From NCBI RefSeq assembly GCF_003966265.1, contig NZ_RXNV01000001.1, positions 1,054,001 through 1,118,000 of the forward strand: DNA of 64,000 nt. Direction: 5' to 3'. Below are positions 44,882 through 52,629 of this stretch, one piece after another (within the stretch, counting starts at the first letter, position 1; each line of letters opens with the position of its first letter). A model generated the notes under the pieces. That model ran no database searches. It was not told the DNA's origin and was given only the letters and a program-made list of their open reading frames with translations. Made by a program: the position numbers and the translations under genes. Origin of the DNA: Shewanella atlantica (lineage in GTDB: Bacteria > Pseudomonadota > Gammaproteobacteria > Enterobacterales > Shewanellaceae).

Positions 44882-46093
44882 ATGGACCTTACCAAATTGC
44901 GCGCTCAATTTCCGACTCTGGAGCAGACCTTAGAGGGGTATCCATTGTGCTACCTGGATACGGCGGCCACCAGCCAGAAACCGCAGCGAGTCATGGATGC
45001 TATGGTTCAATATTATGAAAAAGATAATGCCAATGTTCACAGGGCCGCTCATCAACTGTCATCCAGAGCCACCAGCCAATATGAAGCGGTTCGCGACACA
45101 CTTACCCGTTTCATTAACGCTGAGCGCCGGGAAGAGATAATATTTACCCACGGCACCACAGAAGCTATCAATATGGTGGCTTATGGATTAACTGCTCATA
45201 TTAAAAAGGGCGATCTGATCCTCATAGATACCGCGGCTCATCATGCCAACATTGTCCCCTGGCAGCAGCTTGCCCAGCGCACCGGCGCAATCATTAAGCC
45301 CATTCCCCTAACAAGTGAATGTCGTCTCGATGAAACGGCCTATGATGCGTTACTGCAAGACAAGCCTGCCATTGTTGCACTAAGCCATGTCTCTAACGCC
45401 TTGGGTACACTTAACCCGGTTCACTCCCTGATAGCTCGTGCCAAACAAGCCGGCGCACTCACTTTAGTCGACGGCGCACAGGCAATTGCTCATCTGGCTG
45501 TCGATGTCCGAAGTATCGATTGTGATTTCTACGTATTCTCCGCCCATAAAATGTATGGTCCAACCGGGGTTGGTGTGCTTTATGGCCGTTATGAGATATT
45601 AGATACTCTTGCCCCCATGATGACCGGCGGTGAGATGATCAAAAGCGTCAGCTTCGAAGCTACGGAGTTTAATATTCTGCCAAACAGGCTCGAAGCAGGA
45701 ACCCCACCGATCGCCGAAGTGATAGGCTTAGGCGAAGCCATCGCCTTTATTGACGAGCTTCCGAGAACCGAGACCTGCAGAGTGGAGAATGAATTAATCT
45801 GTTACTTACAATCTCAGCTCGAGCAGTTAGGCGATATCATCCTATATGGTGCTCATCAGGATAATGTCGGTGCCGTGGCATTTAATCTGGCTGGGGAGCA
45901 CCATCAGGATGTTGGGATATTATTAGATCAGCAGGGAATTGCGGTTCGTTGTGGCCATCATTGCGCCATGCCACTGATGCTGAGCCTGCAGATCAAGGGC
46001 TGCTGTCGTGCATCGGTCGGTGTATATACCAGCAAAGATGATATCGACAGTTTTATCACCGCACTCACATCGGTAAAAGAGTTGCTGTTATAA
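44882..46093 (+). CDS. csdA: Class II cysteine desulfurase CsdA
   Basis: A 403-residue pyridoxal-phosphate enzyme taking sulfur from cysteine. The PLP lysine is in FSAHKMYGPTGVGVLYG near residues 221-237, the cofactor-stacking His in THGTTEAINMVAYG and the AAHHANIVPW segment near 120-129, and the active-site cysteine in AVRCGHHCAMPLM near 356-366. Class II is shown by the long RCGHHCA loop shared with SufS. A SufE-like partner follows directly and no suf genes are nearby, so it is CsdA of the csdA-csdE pair rather than SufS. A ten-copy heptamer array lies in the 114-base gap to csdE. Confidence 0.9.
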   Translation: MDLTKLRAQFPTLEQTLEGYPLCYLDTAATSQKPQRVMDAMVQYYEKDNANVHRAAHQLSSRATSQYEAVRDTLTRFINAERREEIIFTHGTTEAINMVAYGLTAHIKKGDLILIDTAAHHANIVPWQQLAQRTGAIIKPIPLTSECRLDETAYDALLQDKPAIVALSHVSNALGTLNPVHSLIARAKQAGALTLVDGAQAIAHLAVDVRSIDCDFYVFSAHKMYGPTGVGVLYGRYEILDTLAPMMTGGEMIKSVSFEATEFNILPNRLEAGTPPIAEVIGLGEAIAFIDELPRTETCRVENELICYLQSQLEQLGDIILYGAHQDNVGAVAFNLAGEHHQDVGILLDQQGIAVRCGHHCAMPLMLSLQIKGCCRASVGVYTSKDDIDSFITALTSVKELLL

Positions 46094-46103
46094 TCAAATT
46101 CCA

Positions 46104-46173
46104 GGTTCTAGGTTCTAGGTTCTAGGTTCTAGGTTCTAGGTTCTAGGTTCTAGGTTCTAGGTTCTAGGTTCTA
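46104..46173. repeat. Ten tandem copies of GGTTCTA, array 1
   Basis: Exactly 70 bases of perfect heptamer repeats, preceded by CCA and followed by GCAA, located between csdA and csdE. Confidence 0.98.
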
Positions 46174-46207
46174 GCAAATTATTAAATTAACCGTATTCAG
46201 GTCAACT

Positions 46208-46645
46208 ATGAGTCAAGCAGTACAGCCCGCCACAGAGGAGTTTTTAGCACTTAAACTCGACAGCAGTGAGATATTACCTCTGTTTGATAATGCCAATAAT
46301 TGGCAAGAGCGCTATCGTCAAATCATGCTGCTTGGTAAAGCTCTGCCTAAACTAGACGAGGAGTTTCGTGTTGAACAGGCACAAGTCAGAGGATGCGAAA
46401 GTAATGCTTGGCTGTACCACTGTGAAATAGAGGGCAAACATTACTTTCTTGCCGACAGCGATGCCCGTATCGTAAAAGGCTTGGTAGCTCTGTTATTGGC
46501 AGCTTGTCATGGTAAAAGCTCAGAAGAGATAGCTACTTTTGATATAGAAGGCTACTTTGACCGGCTAGGATTAACGGGCCAACTTAGCCCGTCACGCACC
46601 AATGGACTGTTCGCCTTGGCTAAGGCGATTAAAGCATCCGCTTAG
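46208..46645 (+). CDS. csdE: SufE-like sulfur acceptor CsdE
   Basis: A 145-residue SufE-family protein that accepts persulfide sulfur from CsdA. The catalytic cysteine is in the motif QVRGCESNAWLY near residues 59-70, and the fold-defining segments WQERYRQIMLLGKALPKLDEE and FDIEGYFDRLGLTGQLSPSRTNGLFALAKAI are present. Length is typical (140-150). It follows csdA by 114 bases filled largely by a heptamer array, so co-transcription across the array is likely. It is convergent with the monooxygenase gene downstream. Confidence 0.92.
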   Translation: MSQAVQPATEEFLALKLDSSEILPLFDNANNWQERYRQIMLLGKALPKLDEEFRVEQAQVRGCESNAWLYHCEIEGKHYFLADSDARIVKGLVALLLAACHGKSSEEIATFDIEGYFDRLGLTGQLSPSRTNGLFALAKAIKASA

Positions 46646-46663
46646 AAACGAATAGCGACAAAA

Positions 46664-46954
46664 TCAGCCTATTTTAGTCATCTCGCTGATCACAAAGCTT
46701 GCAACCGCCCCATCAACGGCTTTCAGGTATGCCTCGATATGTTCACTACCAAGATGAGCCTGCAATAATGCTTTACTTTGCCACCCTTCATAAAACACAA
46801 AGAGTTCGGGTCGCTCGTTATCCTGATGCAAGTCGTACTGCAGACAGCCCAGCTCCTTACGTGTTGGCTCAATCAGTTTAATCAGCTCTGCTTTCACTAG
46901 CTGAACTTGATCTTGTTTCGCTTCGATACGGGCTACGACAGTTAATATATTCAT
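46664..46954 (-). CDS. Antibiotic biosynthesis monooxygenase (ABM) domain protein
   Basis: A 96-residue single-domain protein of the ABM/YgiN type: MNILTVVARIEAKQDQVQLVKAELIKLIEPTRKELGCLQYDLHQDNERPELFVFYEGWQSKALLQAHL with strand-helix order of the dimeric ferredoxin-like fold. Small proteins of this kind act as quinol monooxygenases or have unknown roles. GGAAG precedes the ATG. It is a single gene. Confidence 0.85.
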   Translation of the reverse strand: MNILTVVARIEAKQDQVQLVKAELIKLIEPTRKELGCLQYDLHQDNERPELFVFYEGWQSKALLQAHLGSEHIEAYLKAVDGAVASFVISEMTKIG

Positions 46955-47082
46955 GGCTTACTTCCATTGGATTATTTGAATTAGCAACAATTATAGAGAG
47001 CTATATTCAAAGATAAATACGTCAACCACTCGAACACTTTCAAAATATTTTTGTTAATGAAGGCGTGTTAACCCAGACAACA

Positions 47083-47120
47083 GCAGTAAAAAGATAGCGC
47101 ATTATTAATGCGTTTACTGC
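47083..47120. other. Bulged hairpin upstream of the AAA ATPase
   Basis: Outer arms GCAGTAAA/TTTACTGC and inner arms CGCATTA/TAATGCG are continuous on the right and separated by a 7-base bulge (AAGATAG) on the left, around a one-base centre. Confidence 0.55.
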
Positions 47121-47248
47121 CGAAAATAAAATGGCCGAAATCTATTTAGACATATTTGATGATATCAAGCCCGCCATCTGGCGAATGGTTAGAGTTAATG
47201 TCACTATCTACCTTAAGCAAACTCAATCCCGGGGACAACTGAATACCT

Positions 47249-48430
47249 ATGCTCACCACCTTGGCCATTCAAAATTATCGCTCTTTACGGGAGATCAGAG
47301 TACCACTCGAGCGACTCAACCTCGTCACGGGCGCTAATGGCAGCGGTAAGTCCAATCTCTATAAGGCGCTGCGCTTACTCGCTCAAACGGCACAAGGCGG
47401 AGTGATTAATGCACTAGCGTTGGAGGGTGGGCTGGAATCCAGCTTTTGGGCCGGTCCCGAAAACATCACCAAGGGAATGCTCGATGGTAGTACAGCTATC
47501 GAACCGACCGTTCGTCAACAGGCTAAGCGCCTCAAGCTGGGGTTTGCCAGCGATGAATACAGTTACCTTATCGAACTCGGGCTTCCTAAGCCTGACTCGA
47601 CAACCCTGTTCGGTTTAGACCCCCAGATAAAACGTGAATCTATCTGGGTCGGTAATAAATATCGTCCCGCATCGGTACTGGTTGAACGCCGTGGAGCACT
47701 GGTTAAAAACAGAGCCGAGAACAGCGGTCAGGCTGGCTGGCAGGTGTTAAATTTACATATGCAGCACAGTGACAGCATCTTCACCGAGCTTGCAGATCCC
47801 GAGCGTACGCCGGAGGTCATCAAGCTTAGAGATAATATCCGCGCCTGGCGCTTCTACGATCACTTTCGCAGTGATAGCGATGCGCCTGCTCGTAAGTCTC
47901 AACTCGGCACTCGCACACCGGTTTTGCATCACGATGGCAGAGATCTGGCTTCGGCTATTCAGACTATTTTTGAGGTGGGTGACAGAGCAGGATTCGATGA
48001 GGCGGTTAGCGATGCCTTTCCCGGCGCCAGAGTGCATATCGAATATGAATCTAACGGCATGTTAAGCGTGCGATTTAATCAAGAGGGGCTGTTACGCCCG
48101 CTCAATGCGGCAGAGCTTTCCGACGGGACACTCAGGTACCTGCTGCTCGTCGCCGCCCTGTTAACGCCCAGACCGCCCGAGCTGATGGTGCTCAATGAAC
48201 CGGAAACCAGTTTGCATCCGGATCTGTTACCTGCACTATCTCGACTGATAGCTAAAGCTTCACAGCAGTGTCAACTATGGGTCGTCTCTCACGCCAACCG
48301 TTTGATCAACGCCCTCAATGAATTTGAACACTGTAATCTGATTGAACTGGATAAGCAGCTGGGGCAGACCGAGATCCTAGGTCAGGATATATTGAGCAAG
48401 CCAAGCTGGAACTGGCAGAGCCGCTCTTAG
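47249..48430 (+). CDS. AAA-family ATPase (AAA_21/RecF-like, COG4637 type)
   Basis: A 393-residue ATPase of the SMC/RecF-like ABC group. Walker A is GANGSGKSN at residues about 28-36, an ABC-like signature LSDGTLRYLLL near 290-300, Walker B LMVLNEPETSLHPDLLP near 311-327, and the H-loop VVSHANRL near 346-353. The middle contains IRAWRFYDHFRSD, seen in COG4637 predicted ATPases. There is no TOPRIM or nuclease domain and no partner gene beside it, so a defence role is not supported. It lies between the ABM gene and the second heptamer array. Cellular function unknown. Confidence 0.83.
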   Translation: MLTTLAIQNYRSLREIRVPLERLNLVTGANGSGKSNLYKALRLLAQTAQGGVINALALEGGLESSFWAGPENITKGMLDGSTAIEPTVRQQAKRLKLGFASDEYSYLIELGLPKPDSTTLFGLDPQIKRESIWVGNKYRPASVLVERRGALVKNRAENSGQAGWQVLNLHMQHSDSIFTELADPERTPEVIKLRDNIRAWRFYDHFRSDSDAPARKSQLGTRTPVLHHDGRDLASAIQTIFEVGDRAGFDEAVSDAFPGARVHIEYESNGMLSVRFNQEGLLRPLNAAELSDGTLRYLLLVAALLTPRPPELMVLNEPETSLHPDLLPALSRLIAKASQQCQLWVVSHANRLINALNEFEHCNLIELDKQLGQTEILGQDILSKPSWNWQSRS

Positions 48431-48529
48431 CTACCGTAGCAACAAGAGTAAGATAAAAACCACGAGCCGGAAGCGAGTTGCTCCCGGACTCAAACTGATG
48501 ACTCATAGCTAATCACTCATATCACCCTA

Positions 48530-48599
48530 GGTTCTAGGTTCTAGGTTCTAGGTTCTAGGTTCTAGGTTCTAGGTTCTAGGTTCTAGGTTCTAGGTTCTA
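48530..48599. repeat. Ten tandem copies of GGTTCTA, array 2
   Basis: Exactly 70 bases of perfect heptamer repeats, identical in unit and copy number to array 1, in the same orientation, 2.4 kb away, also followed by GCAA. It lies in the gap between the convergent ATPase and PH-domain genes. Confidence 0.98.
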
Positions 48600-48607
48600 G
48601 CAATAAA

Positions 48608-48982
48608 CTAAAGCGAAAAGTTTGCGATCGTCTTCTGAATACCGACCACATCGGTGCCCTTTTTAAGTTCTTTAACCAAGGGATCTTTCTGACCCGAAAT
48701 CCATAATTTAAGCTCAGAGTCCATATCGAAGCGTCCGGCGGTTTCAACTTCGAAGTGGGTAATTGCCTTGTAGGGAATGGAGTGATAACTGACTTTCTTG
48801 CCCGTCACCCCCTGCTTATCGATTAAGATGAGTCGCTTGTTAGTAAAAACAAACATGTCCCGTATGACTTTATAGGCCAAATGTAGCTGTTCGTTATCAC
48901 CTAAAATTGGATTTAGCTCTTCGGAGAGCTCCTCTAAATTAACTTCAGATGCATTCCCCATCAGTGAATCTAATAATCCCAT
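48608..48982 (-). CDS. Bacterial PH-domain protein (DUF1696/bPH type)
   Basis: A 124-residue cytosolic protein: MGLLDSLMGNASEVNLEELSEELNPILGDNEQLHLAYKVIRDMFVFTNKRLILIDKQGVTGKKVSYHSIPYKAITHFEVETAG. The segment DMFVFTNKRLILIDKQG with the following SIPY and FEVET is the signature of the bPH family, often seen under the name YvbH-like. GGAAG precedes the ATG. The ligand is unknown. Confidence 0.87.
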   Translation of the reverse strand: MGLLDSLMGNASEVNLEELSEELNPILGDNEQLHLAYKVIRDMFVFTNKRLILIDKQGVTGKKVSYHSIPYKAITHFEVETAGRFDMDSELKLWISGQKDPLVKELKKGTDVVGIQKTIANFSL

Positions 48983-49188
48983 ATTTCTTCCTTAAAAAGT
49001 GCTTGGTCCTTATACCGAGTAGCATAAGTGCCCATCTATAGATGAGTCTCAAGATAGCATATTACATCAGGGTTAACAGAATCTAAATCAATGGCAATTC
49101 AAAGGGAAGTTAGAGGTAGAATAGGAAATTTGAAACAACAAACAAAATTACAGAGTAAAGAGATAGTTGAATAAAAAATAAAGCAACT

Positions 49189-49225
49189 GCAACCTTTGGG
49201 AGACACGATGTACTCCAAAGGTTGC
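49189..49225 (-). terminator. Probable terminator of rlhA
   Basis: Perfect 11-bp arms GCAACCTTTGG/CCAAAGGTTGC around a 15-base loop, 17 bases after the stop. A T-rich stretch follows on the minus strand only after about ten bases. Confidence 0.65.
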
Positions 49226-49241
49226 CTTGAGTTCGAGAACC

Positions 49242-51158
49242 CTAGCCTCTGCCGTCGCTCTTCACCTGACGATTGGCGCCAACCACCATCATTTCACACT
49301 TAGGGCAATCGAAAACCAGCTTTAAAACATCTTTACCTATCTCAAGCACCATAGGCTCAGCCTTGATCCCCGGCACCTCTTTAGGGCACAAATTGAAGTT
49401 GAATCGTAAGCAGTGCTTAGTCACCATTAAAGGCACCTCTTCGGTGATGCCGTTCTTCTCATAGGTATCTTCAATCTCAATGACCCCATGCTGCTGGTAG
49501 AAGTCTTTCGACTTTTGGTTTGCCACATTAGCCAGATAACTAAGGTGCTTGGTCGGATACATGGCGTCTTGATTATGTTTCCAAGGCTGCGGTCTTTGAT
49601 ACTCATCGACTCGGGCTTGCTCCAGCGCTGCAACTGCATCGCGACGAAGTCCATTAATCACTGAGGCTGGCGCAAACCAGACCTGTTCGGTCTCGACAGT
49701 GATCTCACGGGCAACAAAATCGGTACTGCCAAGTTTGCCTAACTGTTTACGCAGCTTTGCGCCGGCGCTTTCAGGTTCATTGGCGGCCTGTTTATCTAAA
49801 GGCAGAGTCACCACGCCCCGATGACCATAGATATCTGTCATTGTAAGCATGATGCCATCAGGAGTATCTGTCAGCTTGATATCGACTTCGATAGCACGCT
49901 TCGATGACTCCTTGGCTAACACCGCCTCGAATGCCTGGTCACGGTTACGGTAGATAGTCATGCCCACCTCAAGATCGCCAGGCACCGCCAATACATGCAG
50001 TTTATTACCTTCGGCGCGATTCAATCGTAAGCCTCTCAACTTATCATCGGACTGCTTGGCACTGGCATAGTTTGCCGGGAAGTAACAAAGGCCATCACCA
50101 TTATTAAAACTATGGGTGGAGTTGACCTCGATATAGTCTTTGCCTAAGGCTTTAACGGTTGCGACCTCTTCACCAATATATTTTGGTGAGCGAAAGTCAC
50201 TGACCCCCTGACTACGCTCATGAACAAAGTAATCTGTTCGCCCACGGTTAAAGGTCTTCTCTGGATTTGGAGTAAAATTATGCACGCTGCGGCCATGAGA
50301 TGAGGCTTTCAATTCCGGGCGGCGAGCGATGATCTTGTCCAGCTCCTGCCTGTAATGGGCGGTGACGTTTTTCACATAGTTGATATCTTTCAGGCGTCCT
50401 TCAATCTTAAACGAGCGAACGCCAGCATCGATCAAGGCTTCGAGGTTATCGGTTTGGTTATTATCTTTTAGCGATAACAGATGCTCATTTTCGGCAAGTA
50501 CTTCGCCCTGACGGGTCTTAAGCTCACCAGGGAGACGACACATCTGAGAGCATTCGCCTCGATTGGCGCTGCGGTTGCTGAATGCATGGCTTAAGTTACA
50601 CAGACCACTGTATGCCACACACAGGGCACCATGAATAAAGAACTCGAGTTGCATCTTGGTATGAGCCGCCACTTCGCGGATCTGACTTAATCCCAGCTCG
50701 CGGGCGAGTACCACCTGTGAGAAACCAACCTGTTCAAGGAAAACCGCTTTTTCTGCGGTGCGGTTATCCATCTGAGTGCTGGCATGCAGTGCGATAGGAG
50801 GAAGGTCGAGCTGCAGTACTCCCATATCCTGTACGATGAGTGCATCGGCACCGGCTTCATAGACCTGCCAGATCAGCTTTTCTGCATCAGCCAGTTCGTC
50901 ATCCATCAAGATGGTATTGAGCGCAACGAACACCTGGGCATGGTACTTATGAGCAAAACTACAAAGTCTGGCGATATCTTCCACGCTATTACCTGCAGTT
51001 GCACGAGCGCCAAAATCAGGGCCACCGATATAGACCGCATCGGCACCATGAAGAATCGCTTCCATACCAAATTCGGCATTTTTAGCCGGGGCAAGCAGTT
51101 CTAATCGGTTCGATATATGCGAGATATCATCGGGTGTAAAGATGGCAGCTTTGCTCAT
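49242..51158 (-). CDS. rlhA: 23S rRNA C2501 hydroxylase RlhA (peptidase U32 family)
   Basis: A 638-residue U32 protein closely parallel to E. coli RlhA (YdcP), which makes 5-hydroxycytidine at C2501 of 23S rRNA. Matching blocks are LELLAPAKNAEFGMEAILHGADAVYIGGP, ALNTILMDDEL, IVQDMGVLQLDLPPIALHASTQ, EFFIHGALCVAYSGLCNLSHAFSNRSANRGECSQMCRLP and ITKHCLRFNFNLCPKE. Cysteines in ALCVAYSGLC and GECSQMC, and in the C-terminal CPKE and CPKCEM, could hold a metal cluster as in other U32 proteins. Length is slightly shorter than E. coli (653). Single gene. Confidence 0.9.
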   Translation of the reverse strand: MSKAAIFTPDDISHISNRLELLAPAKNAEFGMEAILHGADAVYIGGPDFGARATAGNSVEDIARLCSFAHKYHAQVFVALNTILMDDELADAEKLIWQVYEAGADALIVQDMGVLQLDLPPIALHASTQMDNRTAEKAVFLEQVGFSQVVLARELGLSQIREVAAHTKMQLEFFIHGALCVAYSGLCNLSHAFSNRSANRGECSQMCRLPGELKTRQGEVLAENEHLLSLKDNNQTDNLEALIDAGVRSFKIEGRLKDINYVKNVTAHYRQELDKIIARRPELKASSHGRSVHNFTPNPEKTFNRGRTDYFVHERSQGVSDFRSPKYIGEEVATVKALGKDYIEVNSTHSFNNGDGLCYFPANYASAKQSDDKLRGLRLNRAEGNKLHVLAVPGDLEVGMTIYRNRDQAFEAVLAKESSKRAIEVDIKLTDTPDGIMLTMTDIYGHRGVVTLPLDKQAANEPESAGAKLRKQLGKLGSTDFVAREITVETEQVWFAPASVINGLRRDAVAALEQARVDEYQRPQPWKHNQDAMYPTKHLSYLANVANQKSKDFYQQHGVIEIEDTYEKNGITEEVPLMVTKHCLRFNFNLCPKEVPGIKAEPMVLEIGKDVLKLVFDCPKCEMMVVGANRQVKSDGRG

Positions 51159-51291
51159 AAAAAGTCACTCAAAAGGTTAACGCGAAATTTTGGTGGGATA
51201 TTATAGCAAAAAATGATCCTCAATTGGGATTAGCTAATATAAAATCACAATCTGTCATTAAGAGCAGATGAACAAGGTGAGCAGGCCAAAA

Positions 51292-51609
51292 TCAGTAATG
51301 TACTGCTAACCATAAGGTTTCAGTCTCTTCACTGGTCCAGCTCACCCTATGTTTTCTATGTGCCTCTATATCGACATAATCGCCCGTTTGCAGGTGTATA
51401 AGCTCTCCATGTTCAAACTGTAACTTGGCTTCTCCCTTCAACACCATCACCCACTCGCTTCTGTCTTGATCGTACCACTGACCTTCAGGAGTCACATGGG
51501 CCTTAGAGATAATACGCTCGATTAACACCTTGTCGTTGCCACCCACCTGCTCAAACACTTCCATAGACAGATCACCGGGGAGCTGATTTAAAATATTACT
51601 CTTATTCAT
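51292..51609 (-). CDS. Cupin-domain protein
   Basis: A 105-residue single-cupin protein. Motif 1 is not full (WYDQDRSEWVMVLKGEAKLQFEHGE), motif 2 reads LQTGDYVDIEAHRKHRVSWT, which keeps a His. Related short proteins are annotated only as cupins. GAGGA precedes the ATG. Gene without partner; function unknown. Confidence 0.82.
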   Translation of the reverse strand: MNKSNILNQLPGDLSMEVFEQVGGNDKVLIERIISKAHVTPEGQWYDQDRSEWVMVLKGEAKLQFEHGELIHLQTGDYVDIEAHRKHRVSWTSEETETLWLAVHY

Positions 51610-51776
51610 ATATCCTCAATATCAATCTCATAAAGCCGGCTATTGTTCAGGCTTCTCAGCACTCACTCTTTGATAAAGAGCAAATAAAGCCGACCGCTCA
51701 TAACTTAACCATCAGACTATTGTGTTAAGCGACACAAAAAGTCCCCGTCACCCCCCAAAATTTTTCGATATCTGGA

Positions 51777-52457
51777 TTAAAGAAAACTGGCGATCTCATC
51801 TAACGACTTTTTCTGGGTAGAATGAGCCGGGATCGTTGCCCCCTCATCCGGGTACCCGACCACAATCAGCATATAGGGGCGGTCGACATCATTATCTCGC
51901 CCACAGACCTTACTCAGAAAAGACATAGGCTTAGGTGTGTGAGTTAAGGTGCCAAGACCCGCATGATGCAAAGCTTGCAACAAAAAACCGGTAGCAATAC
52001 CTACAGACTCATGGACATAGTAATTCGTTTTACTGGCATCATTTTCTATTCCGCCACGCTTTTGAGAAAATACAGCAATAAGCCATGGCGCGCGTTCGAG
52101 GTATGACTTATTGGCATCGGTCCCTAAAGGTTTCAACGCCTCCAACCACTCCTCCCCCGCTCTGCCTTCGTAAAAAGAGCGCTCCAATGCCTCTGCTTCA
52201 TGACGGATCTGAGCTTTGACTTCCGGGGAGCTTATCGCTACGAAGTGCCAAGGTTGGTGATTCGCCCCGCTAGGTGCGGTTGAGGCAGTTTGAATACATT
52301 GCTCGATAAGCGCTCTGGATACCGCTTTATCAGAAAACTGCCTGATAGAGTGACGTCTTTTAACGTCATCGTAATGGCTCTTAGCTCTGGCGAGCATCTC
52401 CTCTTCACTGTATTCAATAAAGTCTGTCAGGGGAAAATGGGCTTCAGTTGCTGTCAT
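51777..52457 (-). CDS. Nitroreductase-family FMN oxidoreductase
   Basis: A 226-residue flavoprotein: RRHSIRQFSDKAVSRALIEQCIQTASTAPSGANHQPWHFVAI is the FMN-binding start of the nitroreductase fold, and the second half keeps ESVGIATGFLLQALHHAGLGTLTHTPKPM with the dimer FMN contact. Some members with this pattern are iodotyrosine-deiodinase-like; the substrate here is unknown. The frame opens 17 codons upstream, but ATG 52457 has AAGGAAGAG in front. Single gene, divergent from the cyclase. Confidence 0.85.
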   Translation of the reverse strand: MTATEAHFPLTDFIEYSEEEMLARAKSHYDDVKRRHSIRQFSDKAVSRALIEQCIQTASTAPSGANHQPWHFVAISSPEVKAQIRHEAEALERSFYEGRAGEEWLEALKPLGTDANKSYLERAPWLIAVFSQKRGGIENDASKTNYYVHESVGIATGFLLQALHHAGLGTLTHTPKPMSFLSKVCGRDNDVDRPYMLIVVGYPDEGATIPAHSTQKKSLDEIASFL

Positions 52458-52629
52458 CTCTCTTCCTTGTATTTTTATTCTCTGTTTACCATAACCCAAG
52501 AAGGGCAAAAAACCAGCAAATAAACCTGCAGCAACTTATAGCGAGTAATTCTGTACATTTTTGCGCCACAGCTTTACTGTTAACGGTAACCCTAAAAGTC
52601 TTAACCTAAGGTTTACACTGGCTTCAACT

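Noticed and set aside
46104..46173. GGTTCTA as tRNA T-arm remnants
   Set aside because: The word resembles a T-loop start but no acceptor, D or anticodon stem is present.
44882..46645. csdA-csdE as sufS-sufE
   Set aside because: No sufBCD genes adjacent; the isolated pair fits csdA-csdE.
47249..48430. AAA ATPase as part of an anti-phage system (OLD, Gabija, retron-type)
   Set aside because: No TOPRIM or nuclease domain and no partner gene; neighbours are housekeeping genes.
46104..48599. Heptamer arrays as CRISPR
   Set aside because: Units of seven bases without spacers and without cas genes nearby.
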